Positions 11,082-18,530 of a stretch of DNA of 42,682 bases are shown piece by piece. The notes under the pieces were generated by a model, which had not been told where the DNA came from, searched no databases, and saw only the letters and a list, made by a program, of their open reading frames with translations. Origin of the DNA: Lysobacterales bacterium (lineage in GTDB: Bacteria; Pseudomonadota; Gammaproteobacteria; Xanthomonadales; Xanthomonadaceae); contig JAFLDZ010000028.1 in NCBI GenBank assembly GCA_017302135.1, positions 1 to 42,682 of the forward strand, read 5' to 3'. Position 1 is the first letter of the stretch. Every line of letters starts with the position of its first letter. Both the position numbers and the translations under genes were made by a program.

Positions 11082-11999
11082 CTACGGATTGGACAGATAG
11101 TGGTCGCAGGCCGGTCCCGGGCGATCGAATTCATAGCGCGCGGTGGCCGGATTGAACGCGACTTTGCGGCGATACGTGCAGTCCGGATCCTGCCTGCGGA
11201 CCAGATCGGCCTTGCTCAGGCGCGCGCTGGCCTTTTCGCCGGAGCGCAGCGGAATGTCGTTGGGATACGTCCCGGCGAACGCGCGGTAATCGAACACCGG
11301 CAAGCTGGAGGCATTGGCCGGATCCAGAATCAGCACCGCTTCGTATTCCAATTCGTCGTGACAGGCGCCGGCGCGCTGCTGCTCGTCTTCCGCATCGAAA
11401 CACACCTTGGTGGAGCGGTGCGCGGTGGACGGCACCGACAGCATCTGCACGGCATACGGCTTGCCGTCGCCGGCCCAGCCGACGCGATACAGCCACAGCC
11501 GCGACACGTTCTCGAAGCCGCCGGAGGTCATCGCGCTGTCGGTGGCGAGCATGCCGATCAGCAGCCAATGGTCGCTGTTGCCGTTGCGGGGCTTGTCGTC
11601 GGTTTTCGGTGACGACAGCACCGCCAGCGACCACAGCCGGGCCACCGCATTTTCATGCGCGTCGGACTGCAGCGGCACGGCATCGACGACAGGCGCACCG
11701 GTGTCGGCAAGGCGGTCGAGGTCGCGCACGTTCAATACGCGCTGGTCGAGTCCATCGGGCGTCGTCAGCGAGAAACACACGCGCAACCCCGGCACGCAGC
11801 GCTCGCTTTCGGAGATCGGCTGCACGTCGTCGGGTACGCCCTCGAGCGGTATCTGCCGATGGCCTGCGGCGTCGCGCATCGCGAAGCTGCTCATGGGCGG
11901 GGCAGGGTTCTTGGCGGCCGCGTGCGCAGCGCCCAACGCGAGCGCAGCGGCCAGCAGCGACCGGGCGAAGCCGGTACGTGCGACACCGTGAATCGTCAT
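11082..11999 (-). CDS. Exported protein of unknown function
   Basis: A 305-residue protein. ATG 11999 is chosen because AAGGA lies about 9 bases upstream and a signal peptide follows (VARTGFARSLLAAALALGA, AHAAA). The mature part has few Cys (RCVPGLRVCF, KVCFDAED, GACHDELEYE, DCTYRR, ACDHYL) that could form periplasmic disulfides, and stretches such as DHWLLIGMLATDSAMTSGGF and EAVLILDPANAS. I do not recognise the family. The upstream region has a 15-bp tandem repeat and the terminator of the preceding operon, so this gene is probably transcribed by itself. Periplasmic or secreted location is inferred. Confidence 0.7.
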   Translation of the reverse strand: MTIHGVARTGFARSLLAAALALGAAHAAAKNPAPPMSSFAMRDAAGHRQIPLEGVPDDVQPISESERCVPGLRVCFSLTTPDGLDQRVLNVRDLDRLADTGAPVVDAVPLQSDAHENAVARLWSLAVLSSPKTDDKPRNGNSDHWLLIGMLATDSAMTSGGFENVSRLWLYRVGWAGDGKPYAVQMLSVPSTAHRSTKVCFDAEDEQQRAGACHDELEYEAVLILDPANASSLPVFDYRAFAGTYPNDIPLRSGEKASARLSKADLVRRQDPDCTYRRKVAFNPATARYEFDRPGPACDHYLSNP

Positions 12000-12145
12000 G
12001 GTCCTGATCCTTGAAACGTCGTGAACAACTGGGGGAGTTCGGATACGCCGCCGCACGCGAACCGCATGCTCCGGCACGCAGCCGAGCACGCAACGATGCG
12101 TGACGGGCATTCCCGGCGTCCATCCGACCATCGACGACATCCGTG

Positions 12146-12220
12146 CCGTTCCTACGCATGCCGTTCCTACGCATGCCGTTCCTACGCATGCCGTGGATAC
12201 GCATGCCGTGCGTGCGCACG
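12146..12220. repeat. 15-bp tandem repeat, five units
   Basis: Three perfect copies of CCGTTCCTACGCATG (12146-12190) are followed by two diverged copies (12191-12205 and 12206-12220). Each junction contains GCATGCC, so GCATGC palindromes recur every 15 bases. It lies about 150-220 bases upstream of the exported unknown gene. It could be a variable-number repeat or a spaced protein-binding array; nothing shows which. Confidence 0.85.
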
Positions 12221-12267
12221 GCGACGGCACCGCGTTCGCATCGATGATGTCGACAAGCGAAGAAGGC

Positions 12268-12297
12268 CCCGGCCCGGACGACCAGGCCCGGGCCGGG
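12268..12297 (-). terminator. Terminator hairpin of the GYF/pilin-like/RDD operon
   Basis: A perfect 10-bp stem (12268-12277 with 12288-12297) starts 7 bases past the RDD stop codon. On the minus strand it is followed by CCTTCTTCGCTT, a modest pyrimidine-rich tail. Confidence 0.65.
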
Positions 12298-12304
12298 TCT
12301 GCCG

Positions 12305-13234
12305 TCAGCGGATGCCGCTGCCGGCCAGCATCACGCCCATCGCTGCGATCAGCGCGATCATGCCGAAGACCGCCAGGCCGGCCAGCGCCAGAATGACGAT
12401 GGTGACCGTGCCCAGTTCCTCGCGCTGCCATTCGGGGTGATCGGTGTAGGCGTGCTTGTCCACCACCAGGGTGTCGCTGATCATGTCGTGGAGCGCCTGT
12501 TTGCGCTCGGTGAAACCGGCCATCAGATAGCCGATCAGCAGGATCAGGGCACTGAGCACCATGCCCCAATAGCGGCCGAAGGCGCGCCAGAACGAGATCC
12601 GCTCGCCGTTGCTGCGCACGACCTTGATGCCGACCGCCATCTTGCCGAGGCTGGCCTGATGGGTCGAGGAGTGCATCCAGCTGAAATACAGCAGCGGGAT
12701 ACCGATCGACACCACATAGATCAGGCCGATCATCGCGATGCCGGCGCCGCTGGCGAACGGATCGTCGCCGCCGGCCATCCCGACCATGCTGACGCCGAAG
12801 ATCATCATCAGCGGGATCTGCACGATGTAACTCAGCGCGGTGGTGACGAAGGAGTCGATGAAGCTCGCCGCCACGCGCTTCCAGAACCCGGCGTAGACCA
12901 CCCGTCCGCCGTGAACGACGGCGCGCGCCTCTTCCACGCGTGCCTGCGGCGGCGCGTAAGGCGAAGGCTCGGCCACCGCGTAGGGACGATAGGCGCCATC
13001 GTCGGGCGCGGCCTCGGCGGCCTTGACCAGCGCTTCGGCGCGGGCATCGCCCGGCGCGTCTCCGGCGATCACTTCGCGGATCATCTCGCGCCAGGGCTTC
13101 CATTCCGACATGCCTTCGCGCCACACCAGCGTTTCCGCCGGCAGTTGCCCTTTGGTGTGCAGGGCGGCGAGATCGGCGGCGCTCACGGGGCCGTGCTGGG
13201 TGCGCTGTGCGTCGCTGTAGTACCACTCGGTCAT
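12305..13234 (-). CDS. GYF_2 - RDD family membrane protein
   Basis: A 309-residue protein. Residues 1-50 are a GYF_2 domain (MTEWYYSDAQRTQHGPVSAA, then LVWREGMSEWKPW). A linker with Pro/Tyr repeats follows, then an RDD domain from about residue 110 (YAGFWKRVAASFIDSFV, an Arg and Asp pair at the first membrane helix, and SLGKMAVGIKVV). There are several membrane segments, with a last one at the C terminus. RDD proteins are poorly understood inner-membrane proteins, some linked to transport or ion balance; GYF_2 domains are thought to bind proline-rich peptides. The gene is 13 bases after a pilin-like gene and ends the operon. The neighbouring products have Pro-rich segments, so the GYF domains may bind them (inference). 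Confidence 0.88.
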   Translation of the reverse strand: MTEWYYSDAQRTQHGPVSAADLAALHTKGQLPAETLVWREGMSEWKPWREMIREVIAGDAPGDARAEALVKAAEAAPDDGAYRPYAVAEPSPYAPPQARVEEARAVVHGGRVVYAGFWKRVAASFIDSFVTTALSYIVQIPLMMIFGVSMVGMAGGDDPFASGAGIAMIGLIYVVSIGIPLLYFSWMHSSTHQASLGKMAVGIKVVRSNGERISFWRAFGRYWGMVLSALILLIGYLMAGFTERKQALHDMISDTLVVDKHAYTDHPEWQREELGTVTIVILALAGLAVFGMIALIAAMGVMLAGSGIR

Positions 13235-13247
13235 GGATTCGGGTCCG

Positions 13248-13787
13248 TCAGGGAGTTGGGTTGAAGTTGAGACATGAACCCGTGCGGTACTTGGCATCCA
13301 GGGTGCCGCCGCTGCAGGTCCAGCCGTTTTCGGTCGATTCGAGCAGCAGGGTCTTGCCGTCGACGACCGCGTTGACGTTGGCGAACTGCAATTCGATGGC
13401 GCAATGTCCGCCCTCGATTTCGCCGACCAGCACCGACGCCTGCGCCGGTTTGGTGGGGTTGTCGCCGCCCAGCGCGAACACTTCATCGTCGGCCAGACCG
13501 ATCGCGGCGTTGTCCGGGCAGCCGCCGGCTTGTTCGCGGTGGGTGTCGATGTCGCCCTGCAGCGCCTGCGCCATGGTCCAGGCCTGCACGACGCGCGATT
13601 TGACGACGTAATCCTGATACGCGGGAATCGCGATCGCCGCGAGTATCGCGATCACGAACACGCCCATCACCGCAACGACCGCGCCGATGATGCCGGCGAT
13701 GGCGCAGCCGGACATCCCGCGCTTCGGCGGCGCTGCCGGTGGCGGTTGCGCGTGGGCGGAGGGTGGAATCGGCGGCGGTGCGGACAT
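13248..13787 (-). CDS. Pilin-like membrane protein with proline-rich N terminus
   Basis: A 179-residue protein. Residues 1-24 are a Pro/Ala-rich cytoplasmic head (MSAPPPIPPSAHAQPPPAAP). A hydrophobic helix (about 27-55) ends in AILAAIAIPAYQDYVVKSR, which closely matches the N-terminal helix and following residues of type IV pilins. There is no prepilin peptidase site (G|FTLIE) before it, so it is probably not processed as a pilin and stays membrane-anchored. The remainder is a globular domain with a few Cys, presumably periplasmic. ATG 13787 starts the frame, and the gene is 27 bases after the GYF gene. The Pro-rich head is a plausible ligand for the GYF_2 domains encoded on either side. Confidence 0.8.
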   Translation of the reverse strand: MSAPPPIPPSAHAQPPPAAPPKRGMSGCAIAGIIGAVVAVMGVFVIAILAAIAIPAYQDYVVKSRVVQAWTMAQALQGDIDTHREQAGGCPDNAAIGLADDEVFALGGDNPTKPAQASVLVGEIEGGHCAIELQFANVNAVVDGKTLLLESTENGWTCSGGTLDAKYRTGSCLNFNPTP

Positions 13788-13814
13788 GGACAGGGTTCCG
13801 GAATACGGGCGAGG

Positions 13815-14657
13815 TCAGATGACGTGGCAGTGCGGCGGCAGATGGCCGGACGGCAACGACTGGTTGCGACAGACGATCGCGACCTCATCCCCGGAGATGT
13901 TCACTTCGTAACGCAGGGTCTTGTCGAGGACTTCCGGACCCAGGCCGAAGAACCGCACCGCGTAGGCGCATTGGCCGCCGCCGGGCGCTGCAGGCTCGAT
14001 GCCGAACCAGCCGTCTTCATTGCCCTGGTAGCGCGAATGACGCACCTGGAGGGTTTCGAATTCGAAGGTATCCGGACAGGTGTTGCCGTTGGCAACATAG
14101 AACTCGCGCATCGCGACCGTCACCAGCTCGCGGGCGAGCGCGTCGGTGTCGGCCAAGCGTTCGGCATCGAAGGTGGCGACCTTCTGCTGCACGCTTGGCG
14201 GCGGCGTTTGTCCCTGCGGCGCAGTCTGTCCCTGCGGTGCAGCCTGTCCCGTGCGGGCTGCCTTCGAGCGTTCGACGTACTGCTGGTACGCCGGCAATGC
14301 GACGGCGGCCAGGATCCCCAGCAGGAACAGTCCAACGACACCGAGCACGATGGCGATGATGATGCAGCCGGTGCGGTTCGGCGGCGGCGGCGCGGTGGCC
14401 CGCATCGGTCCGGCGTGCGACGCGGTCGCGGCGGCGGGACGCGGGGGAACCGGCGGCGGCAGCGATGCATCGGGCTGTACGCCGCTGAGACCGAGTTCTT
14501 CGATCAGGCGTTCGACCGGCTGCCACTCGCGCAGGCCTTCGTGCCACGCGAGCGTGTCCCGTGCGATCCGGCGCTGGCGGTAGCGCTGGCGCATCTCATC
14601 GGCGCTGAGCGGGCCGACGCGGCCCTGGCCGGGTTCGTGGTAATACCAATCGGTCAT
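13815..14657 (-). CDS. GYF_2 domain protein with pilin-like membrane segment
   Basis: A 280-residue protein and first gene of a three-gene operon. Residues 1-55 are GYF_2 (MTDWYYHEPGQGRVGPLSAD, LAWHEGLREWQPVERLIEE). A Pro/Ala-rich linker (about 60-95) leads to one membrane helix (about 97-121) ending in LAAVALPAYQQYVERSKAA, again pilin-like but without a cleavage motif. A short repeated APQGQT segment (about 139-155) precedes a globular, probably periplasmic, C-terminal domain with Cys residues. Together with the two genes downstream it looks like a membrane assembly with cytoplasmic peptide-binding domains; the function is not known to me. Confidence 0.85.
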   Translation of the reverse strand: MTDWYYHEPGQGRVGPLSADEMRQRYRQRRIARDTLAWHEGLREWQPVERLIEELGLSGVQPDASLPPPVPPRPAAATASHAGPMRATAPPPPNRTGCIIIAIVLGVVGLFLLGILAAVALPAYQQYVERSKAARTGQAAPQGQTAPQGQTPPPSVQQKVATFDAERLADTDALARELVTVAMREFYVANGNTCPDTFEFETLQVRHSRYQGNEDGWFGIEPAAPGGGQCAYAVRFFGLGPEVLDKTLRYEVNISGDEVAIVCRNQSLPSGHLPPHCHVI

Positions 14658-14701
14658 GCTGTCCCCATCGTGTTCGTTCCGGCGGCGATGTTCGCGCCGA
14701 G

Positions 14702-14727
14702 GGCTGCGTTCTCCCCAGAACGCAGCC
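14702..14727 (-). terminator. Strong hairpin between smg and the GYF operon
   Basis: A perfect 11-bp stem (14702-14712 with 14717-14727) encloses a CCCC loop. It lies 74 bases past the smg stop on the minus strand and 45 bases before the GYF gene. There is no T tract on either side, so it is either a terminator for smg or a leader structure of the GYF operon. Confidence 0.5.
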
Positions 14728-14800
14728 TAACGTGTGTCGCCAACGCGCGCCGCAAATGAGTGCGTCACATATGCAAGTCGCTTATTCCAACACTGGCGCG

Positions 14801-15274
14801 TCAATGCACCAGTTCGCCATCGTCATCGAACATCTGCGTTTCCATCCACGCATACGCCGCTTCCGACCCGGGCTGGTTGAACAGCACCATCAGCACGACC
14901 CACTTGAGGTCGTCGAGGTCCAGTTCGTCCTGGTCGAGCGCCATCGCGCGGTCCAGCACCAGCTCGCGCTGATTGGCATCGAGGATGCCCTGCTGTTCAA
15001 GGAACATCAGGAAGCCGCGGCACTCCACGTCGAGCTTGTCCAGCTCCGGGCCGAAATAGACGCGGGTCGGGCCATCGGCACGCGGCACGGAAGGGCCCGG
15101 GCGACGTTCCGCCAGACCGTCCAGCCACTCGAAGGCCTTGTGGATTTCGGCGGGGCTGAAGCCGGCCTGCAGCAGATTGTTCTGCAGCGAGTCGCGGTCC
15201 CGCGCCAAGTCCGCGTCGTTGGCGATGTAGTGCTCGAAGAGGTAGAGCAACACATCGAGGATGCTTTCTTTCAT
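14801..15274 (-). CDS. smg: Smg protein (DUF494)
   Basis: A 157-residue acidic protein of the Smg/DUF494 family, about the length of E. coli Smg. It starts MKESILDVLLYLFEHYI, and the C-terminal half contains LDLDDLKWVVLMVLFNQPG, both typical. ATG 15274 is chosen to match the family N terminus. The molecular role is not established; the gene is kept next to dprA in many gammaproteobacteria. It lies 79 bases downstream of dprA here. Confidence 0.93.
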   Translation of the reverse strand: MKESILDVLLYLFEHYIANDADLARDRDSLQNNLLQAGFSPAEIHKAFEWLDGLAERRPGPSVPRADGPTRVYFGPELDKLDVECRGFLMFLEQQGILDANQRELVLDRAMALDQDELDLDDLKWVVLMVLFNQPGSEAAYAWMETQMFDDDGELVH

Positions 15275-15353
15275 GTCCCCTGACTTGCGCCCGTCGGCGC
15301 ACTGGAAAGGATGGAACCGCAAGCCCTTCGACGAGCGCTGGACGCCTGTTGCT

Positions 15354-16532
15354 CTAACGACGACTGTAACGACCGTGTTCGACCGCGACCCGCCCCTGCA
15401 ATTCCATGTGCAGCAGCATGGAGGACAGGTCTGCGGCCGTCAATCCGGTGCGCGCGACCAGCTGATCCATATCGCTTGGGTCGTGACCCAGCGCCTGCCA
15501 CAACCGGTGGTAGGCGGGGGTCTCGAAGGCGGTCTGGTCCGGTGGACCCACCGGAGGCACGCCCGACTCCGGGTGAGCGTCGGAGATGGGGCCACCCAGG
15601 CGACGCTGCAAGTCGCCCCGCAGCGCGCCGGCCCAGGACCCGAGCGCTGCGATCACGTCATCGGCCGATTCGACCAGCGAGGCGCCGTCGCGGATCAGCC
15701 GATGGCAGCCGCGGGCCATCGGGTTGTGGATCGAACCCGGCACCGCGAACACCTCGCGTCCGGCGTCGGCGGCGAGCCGGGCGGTGATCAGCGCCCCGGA
15801 GCGGCTGGCGGCCTCGATCACCAGCGTACCCAGGCTCAGGCCGGCGATGATGCGGTTGCGACTGGGGAAATGCTCGCGGCGGGCATCGGTGCCCGGCGGG
15901 TGCTCGCTGACCACGGCTCCTGCCCCGGCGACCCGCGCCAGCAGCGCGGCATGACTCTGCGGATAGGGCACGTCGGGGCCGGTGCCGAGCACCGCGACCG
16001 TCACCCCGCCGACGCCCAGCGCGGCTTCGTGCGCGGCGCGATCGACGCCCGCCGCCAGCCCGCTGGTGATCCCGAAGCCGGCCGTCGCCAGCGCGCAGGT
16101 GAAACTGCGGGCGTTGTCGCGGCCGCCGACGGTCGGGCTGCGGCTGCCCACCACCGCCACCCCGGGATGCCACAGCAAGCCGGCATCGCCAGCCACGAAC
16201 AGGGCCAGCGGCGGGCTGCCGATGCGGCGCAGCAGCGGCGGGTAGTCGACATCCTGCCAGCCGATCAGCCGGTGCCCGGGCGCCTGCAGCCAGTCGCGGC
16301 AGCGCATGAGCAGGGCCGGCGGCAAGGCCTCCGGGTCGCCTTCCAGCGCGCGGATCTGGGCCGTCTCCAGGCCGGCGTCGCGCCAGCGCTGACGGGGCAG
16401 CGCACGCACCGCTGCGGCGGAGCCATGGGTTTCCAGCAGGGCCCGGCGCGGTGCTGCGGGCCCGCCGGGAAGGGTCAGCGCAAGCAGCGCGTCGGTGTCG
16501 CTATCGATGCGGCTTTTGTCGGAAGTGTTCAT
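15354..16532 (-). CDS. dprA: DNA processing protein DprA
   Basis: A 392-residue protein. DprA loads RecA onto incoming single-stranded DNA and protects it during natural transformation. The Rossmann-like core has VAVVGSRSPT (about residues 127-134) and GITSGLAAGVDRAAHEAAL (about 154-172). HFPSRNRIIAGLS and the ASRSGALITARLA motif follow, then a C-terminal winged-helix region (DQLVARTGLTAADLSSMLLH). ATG 16532 gives MNTSDKSRI; an upstream extension has no ribosome binding site. A terminator hairpin lies between it and the LysM gene, so it probably has its own promoter. Complete, with no sign of decay. Confidence 0.96.
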   Translation of the reverse strand: MNTSDKSRIDSDTDALLALTLPGGPAAPRRALLETHGSAAAVRALPRQRWRDAGLETAQIRALEGDPEALPPALLMRCRDWLQAPGHRLIGWQDVDYPPLLRRIGSPPLALFVAGDAGLLWHPGVAVVGSRSPTVGGRDNARSFTCALATAGFGITSGLAAGVDRAAHEAALGVGGVTVAVLGTGPDVPYPQSHAALLARVAGAGAVVSEHPPGTDARREHFPSRNRIIAGLSLGTLVIEAASRSGALITARLAADAGREVFAVPGSIHNPMARGCHRLIRDGASLVESADDVIAALGSWAGALRGDLQRRLGGPISDAHPESGVPPVGPPDQTAFETPAYHRLWQALGHDPSDMDQLVARTGLTAADLSSMLLHMELQGRVAVEHGRYSRR

Positions 16533-16556
16533 GCCGTCACCGTAGCCCGCAAACGA

Positions 16557-16580
16557 CGACGGCGCCCTCAGGCGCCGTCG
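16557..16580 (-). terminator. Terminator after the LysM gene
   Basis: A perfect 10-bp stem (16557-16566 with 16571-16580) encloses the loop CTCA. On the minus strand it is followed by TCGTTTGC. It separates the LysM gene from dprA. Confidence 0.7.
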
Positions 16581-16623
16581 CATTCACCGGTAGGAAAACT
16601 CCTACCTTCGCAACCCTGCCGGG

Positions 16624-17787
16624 TTACATCGCATCCGGACCTTTCAGGCGGTAGCCGACGCGGCTGGGCTTCGTGCCTTCCATCACCAGACCGTAGCTGA
16701 CCTTGTCGAAGGTGCGGAAGATCATGACGTGGCCGGCGTATTCGTCCGGCAGCTGCACGCGCGCGCCCTTGGTCACGGTTTCGTCGCCGCGCCAGTAACC
16801 GGCTTCGACGCGATCCACCGTATTGCTGCCCTGACGCCAGATCGACAGCACAGTGCCGTTGTCCACGCCATCCTGCGCGCCGACCGACAGCGCCACTACA
16901 TCGCGCGGACCGCCACTGGTCAACTGGTTGGCGACCGCGAGCACGCGGGCCTTGTTCTCGTCCAGCGCCTGCTTCGGCGGGTGCGGGAAGAACTGCAGAT
17001 CGTAGGGCTGGGCATCCACTGGAATCAGGCGGTCGCCGACGCGCACCTCGAGATTCGGATCGTCCAGCTTGAGGGTCGTGACCTCGACATCGCCTTCCAT
17101 CAGCTTGACGACGCTGCCGGCATTCACCCGGTAGAGCTCCTGACCGAGTTCTTCGCCGTCGATTTCGTTGCCGGCGGTATCGCTCCAGGAGGTGCCGAAA
17201 CCGGGAATCCGGTTGCCGCGGAAGTCGTTGTCGTTGCGGCTGAGCATGTCGCAGCATTCGCGCTGGCCGATGCGCACGTAGCGCACCGTCGGCCGGACCA
17301 CGGCGTAGCGCTGGCCGAGCTGCGCGCCTTCCAGGCCGCGAACGTAGGCCTGATGGCCGCGCACGGCGCGGGTGATGTCTTCTTCCAGGCCGACGACGTA
17401 CGGCAGCTCCTTGAAGGTGTCGACCACGCGCAGATCGCGGAGGTAGGCCTCGATCTCGGACAGCGAAATCGCATTGACCGGCGCATCGGTGCGCGGACCG
17501 GGCGTGACCCCGACGCGGTCGAGATAAGCGAGGCTGATGACGTCGCCCGGATAGATCAGATGCGGATTCGCGATCTGCGGGTTGGCCTGCCAGATTTCGG
17601 GCCACAGCCACGGGCGCTTGAGGAAGCGTCCGGCGATGTCCCACAAGGTGTCGCCACGCTTCACCGTGTAGGTGTCGGGGTGGTCGCCGCGGAACTCCTG
17701 GGCGACCGCGAAGGTCCCCACGGTCAGTAATGCGACGGTGCCCATCACCTTCAGACGGTGAGAAAGGCGCTTAAGGATGATGGCCAT
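16624..17787 (-). CDS. Exported LysM domain protein
   Basis: A 387-residue protein with an N-terminal signal or anchor helix (VMGTVALLTVGTFAVAQEF). One LysM domain spans about residues 38-86 (YTVKRGDTLWDIAGRFLKRP through NPHLIYPGDVISL), which binds peptidoglycan glycan chains. The remaining 300 residues have no domain I can name. GGGGAG lies about 8 bases before ATG 17787. The gene is divergent from def, with about 130 bases between them that contain -10-like sequences in both directions. Proteins of this type sit beside dprA and def in many beta- and gammaproteobacteria. A periplasmic cell-wall-associated role is inferred. Confidence 0.9.
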   Translation of the reverse strand: MAIILKRLSHRLKVMGTVALLTVGTFAVAQEFRGDHPDTYTVKRGDTLWDIAGRFLKRPWLWPEIWQANPQIANPHLIYPGDVISLAYLDRVGVTPGPRTDAPVNAISLSEIEAYLRDLRVVDTFKELPYVVGLEEDITRAVRGHQAYVRGLEGAQLGQRYAVVRPTVRYVRIGQRECCDMLSRNDNDFRGNRIPGFGTSWSDTAGNEIDGEELGQELYRVNAGSVVKLMEGDVEVTTLKLDDPNLEVRVGDRLIPVDAQPYDLQFFPHPPKQALDENKARVLAVANQLTSGGPRDVVALSVGAQDGVDNGTVLSIWRQGSNTVDRVEAGYWRGDETVTKGARVQLPDEYAGHVMIFRTFDKVSYGLVMEGTKPSRVGYRLKGPDAM

Positions 17788-17828
17788 CTACTTGCTCCCC
17801 TTGGGATTTTCCCCAAAATATCGACCGC

Positions 17829-17877
17829 ACTATAGCCCACAAATCCCGGCTCTTGGCAAGTCTGGAGCGGCTACAAT
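17829..17877. promoter_or_regulatory. Divergent -10 elements for the LysM gene and def
   Basis: On the minus strand TATAGT (17834-17829) lies 42 bases before the LysM start, with a TTGCCA box 19 bases further upstream. On the plus strand TACAAT (17872-17877) lies 42 bases before the def start; its -35 match is poor. Both are candidates based on sequence match only. Confidence 0.45.
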
Positions 17878-17918
17878 GGCCCTTGTCCGCGCCTAAACGC
17901 CGCCCCATCTTCACAAAC

Positions 17919-18434
17919 ATGACGCTCCTCTCAATTCTCGAATTCCCAGACCCCCGTCTCCGGACCAGGGCGACCCCGGTCGACCCGGCCCGAATCGCCG
18001 ATCCGGCCTTCCAGGCCCTGCTCGACGACATGCTGCACACCATGTACGAAGCCCCGGGCATCGGTCTGGCCGCCAGCCAGGTGGACGTGCACCAGCGCTT
18101 CATGGTCATCGATATCAGCGAGGAGAAAGACCAGCCGCAGGTCTTCATCAATCCGGAGATCACCCTGGCCGACGGCCATCAGGTGTACCAGGAAGGCTGC
18201 CTGTCGGTGCCGGGGATCTTCGCCGACGTCACCCGCGCCAACCAGATCACCGTGAAAGCCATCGGCCGCAACGGCCAACCGTTCGAGCTCAGCACAGACG
18301 GCCTGCTGGCGATCTGCATCCAGCACGAGATGGATCACCTCGAAGGCAAACTCTTCGTCGATTACCTGTCGCCGCTGAAGCGCGACATGGTGCGCAAGAA
18401 GCTGGAGAAGGCGCGGCGCAGCAGCGCGGCCTGA
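17919..18434 (+). CDS. def: Peptide deformylase
   Basis: A 171-residue metalloenzyme that removes the N-formyl group from nascent proteins. All three family motifs are intact: GIGLAASQ (47-54), EGCLSVP (92-98, metal-binding Cys94) and QHEMDHLEG (metal-binding His136 and His140, catalytic Glu137). ATG 17919 is chosen because MTLLSILEFPDPRLR is the usual N terminus; the in-frame extension upstream overlaps the promoter region. It is followed after 93 bases by fmt and then rsmB, the classical def-fmt-rsmB order. Confidence 0.97.
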   Translation: MTLLSILEFPDPRLRTRATPVDPARIADPAFQALLDDMLHTMYEAPGIGLAASQVDVHQRFMVIDISEEKDQPQVFINPEITLADGHQVYQEGCLSVPGIFADVTRANQITVKAIGRNGQPFELSTDGLLAICIQHEMDHLEGKLFVDYLSPLKRDMVRKKLEKARRSSAA

Positions 18435-18515
18435 CGCGTCACTCCCTCCCTCGCCGAAGGCAAAAGGAGAGGAGAACATCCTTCGGCTTCGCCTTGGGAT
18501 CACGATGTCCGATAC

Positions 18516-18530
18516 GGAAACAAGCCCTTG
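18516..18530 (+). promoter_or_regulatory. Ribosome binding site and TTG start of fmt
   Basis: GGAAA (18516-18520) lies 7 bases before TTG (18528-18530). The nearest ATG upstream (18505) is out of frame, and no in-frame ATG or GTG fits the conserved N terminus. Confidence 0.7.

Larger units (their letters stand above)
12000..12304. other. Intergenic region with tandem repeat and terminator
   Basis: This stretch separates the RDD operon from the exported unknown gene. It holds a ribosome binding site for the latter (near 12008-12012 on the minus strand), a five-unit 15-bp tandem repeat (12146-12220) and the operon's terminator hairpin (12268-12297). Open frames across it on both strands read as repeats (PTHAV on plus, MRRNG on minus) and have no ribosome binding site, so I do not call a gene. 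Confidence 0.5.

Noticed and set aside
12100..12396. Plus-strand open frame encoding PTHAV repeats
   Set aside because: It exists only because the 15-bp repeat is a multiple of three. There is no ribosome binding site, and the second half is antisense to the RDD gene.
11082..13226. Single long minus-strand open frame joining the RDD gene region with the exported unknown
   Set aside because: The first half is out of frame with the real RDD gene, and the join crosses a terminator and a tandem repeat. The real gene starts at 11999 with its own ribosome binding site and signal peptide.
13248..13787. Genuine type IV pilin
   Set aside because: The hydrophobic helix matches pilins, but the prepilin peptidase site (Gly followed by FTLIE) is missing and a Pro-rich head of 24 residues precedes the helix.
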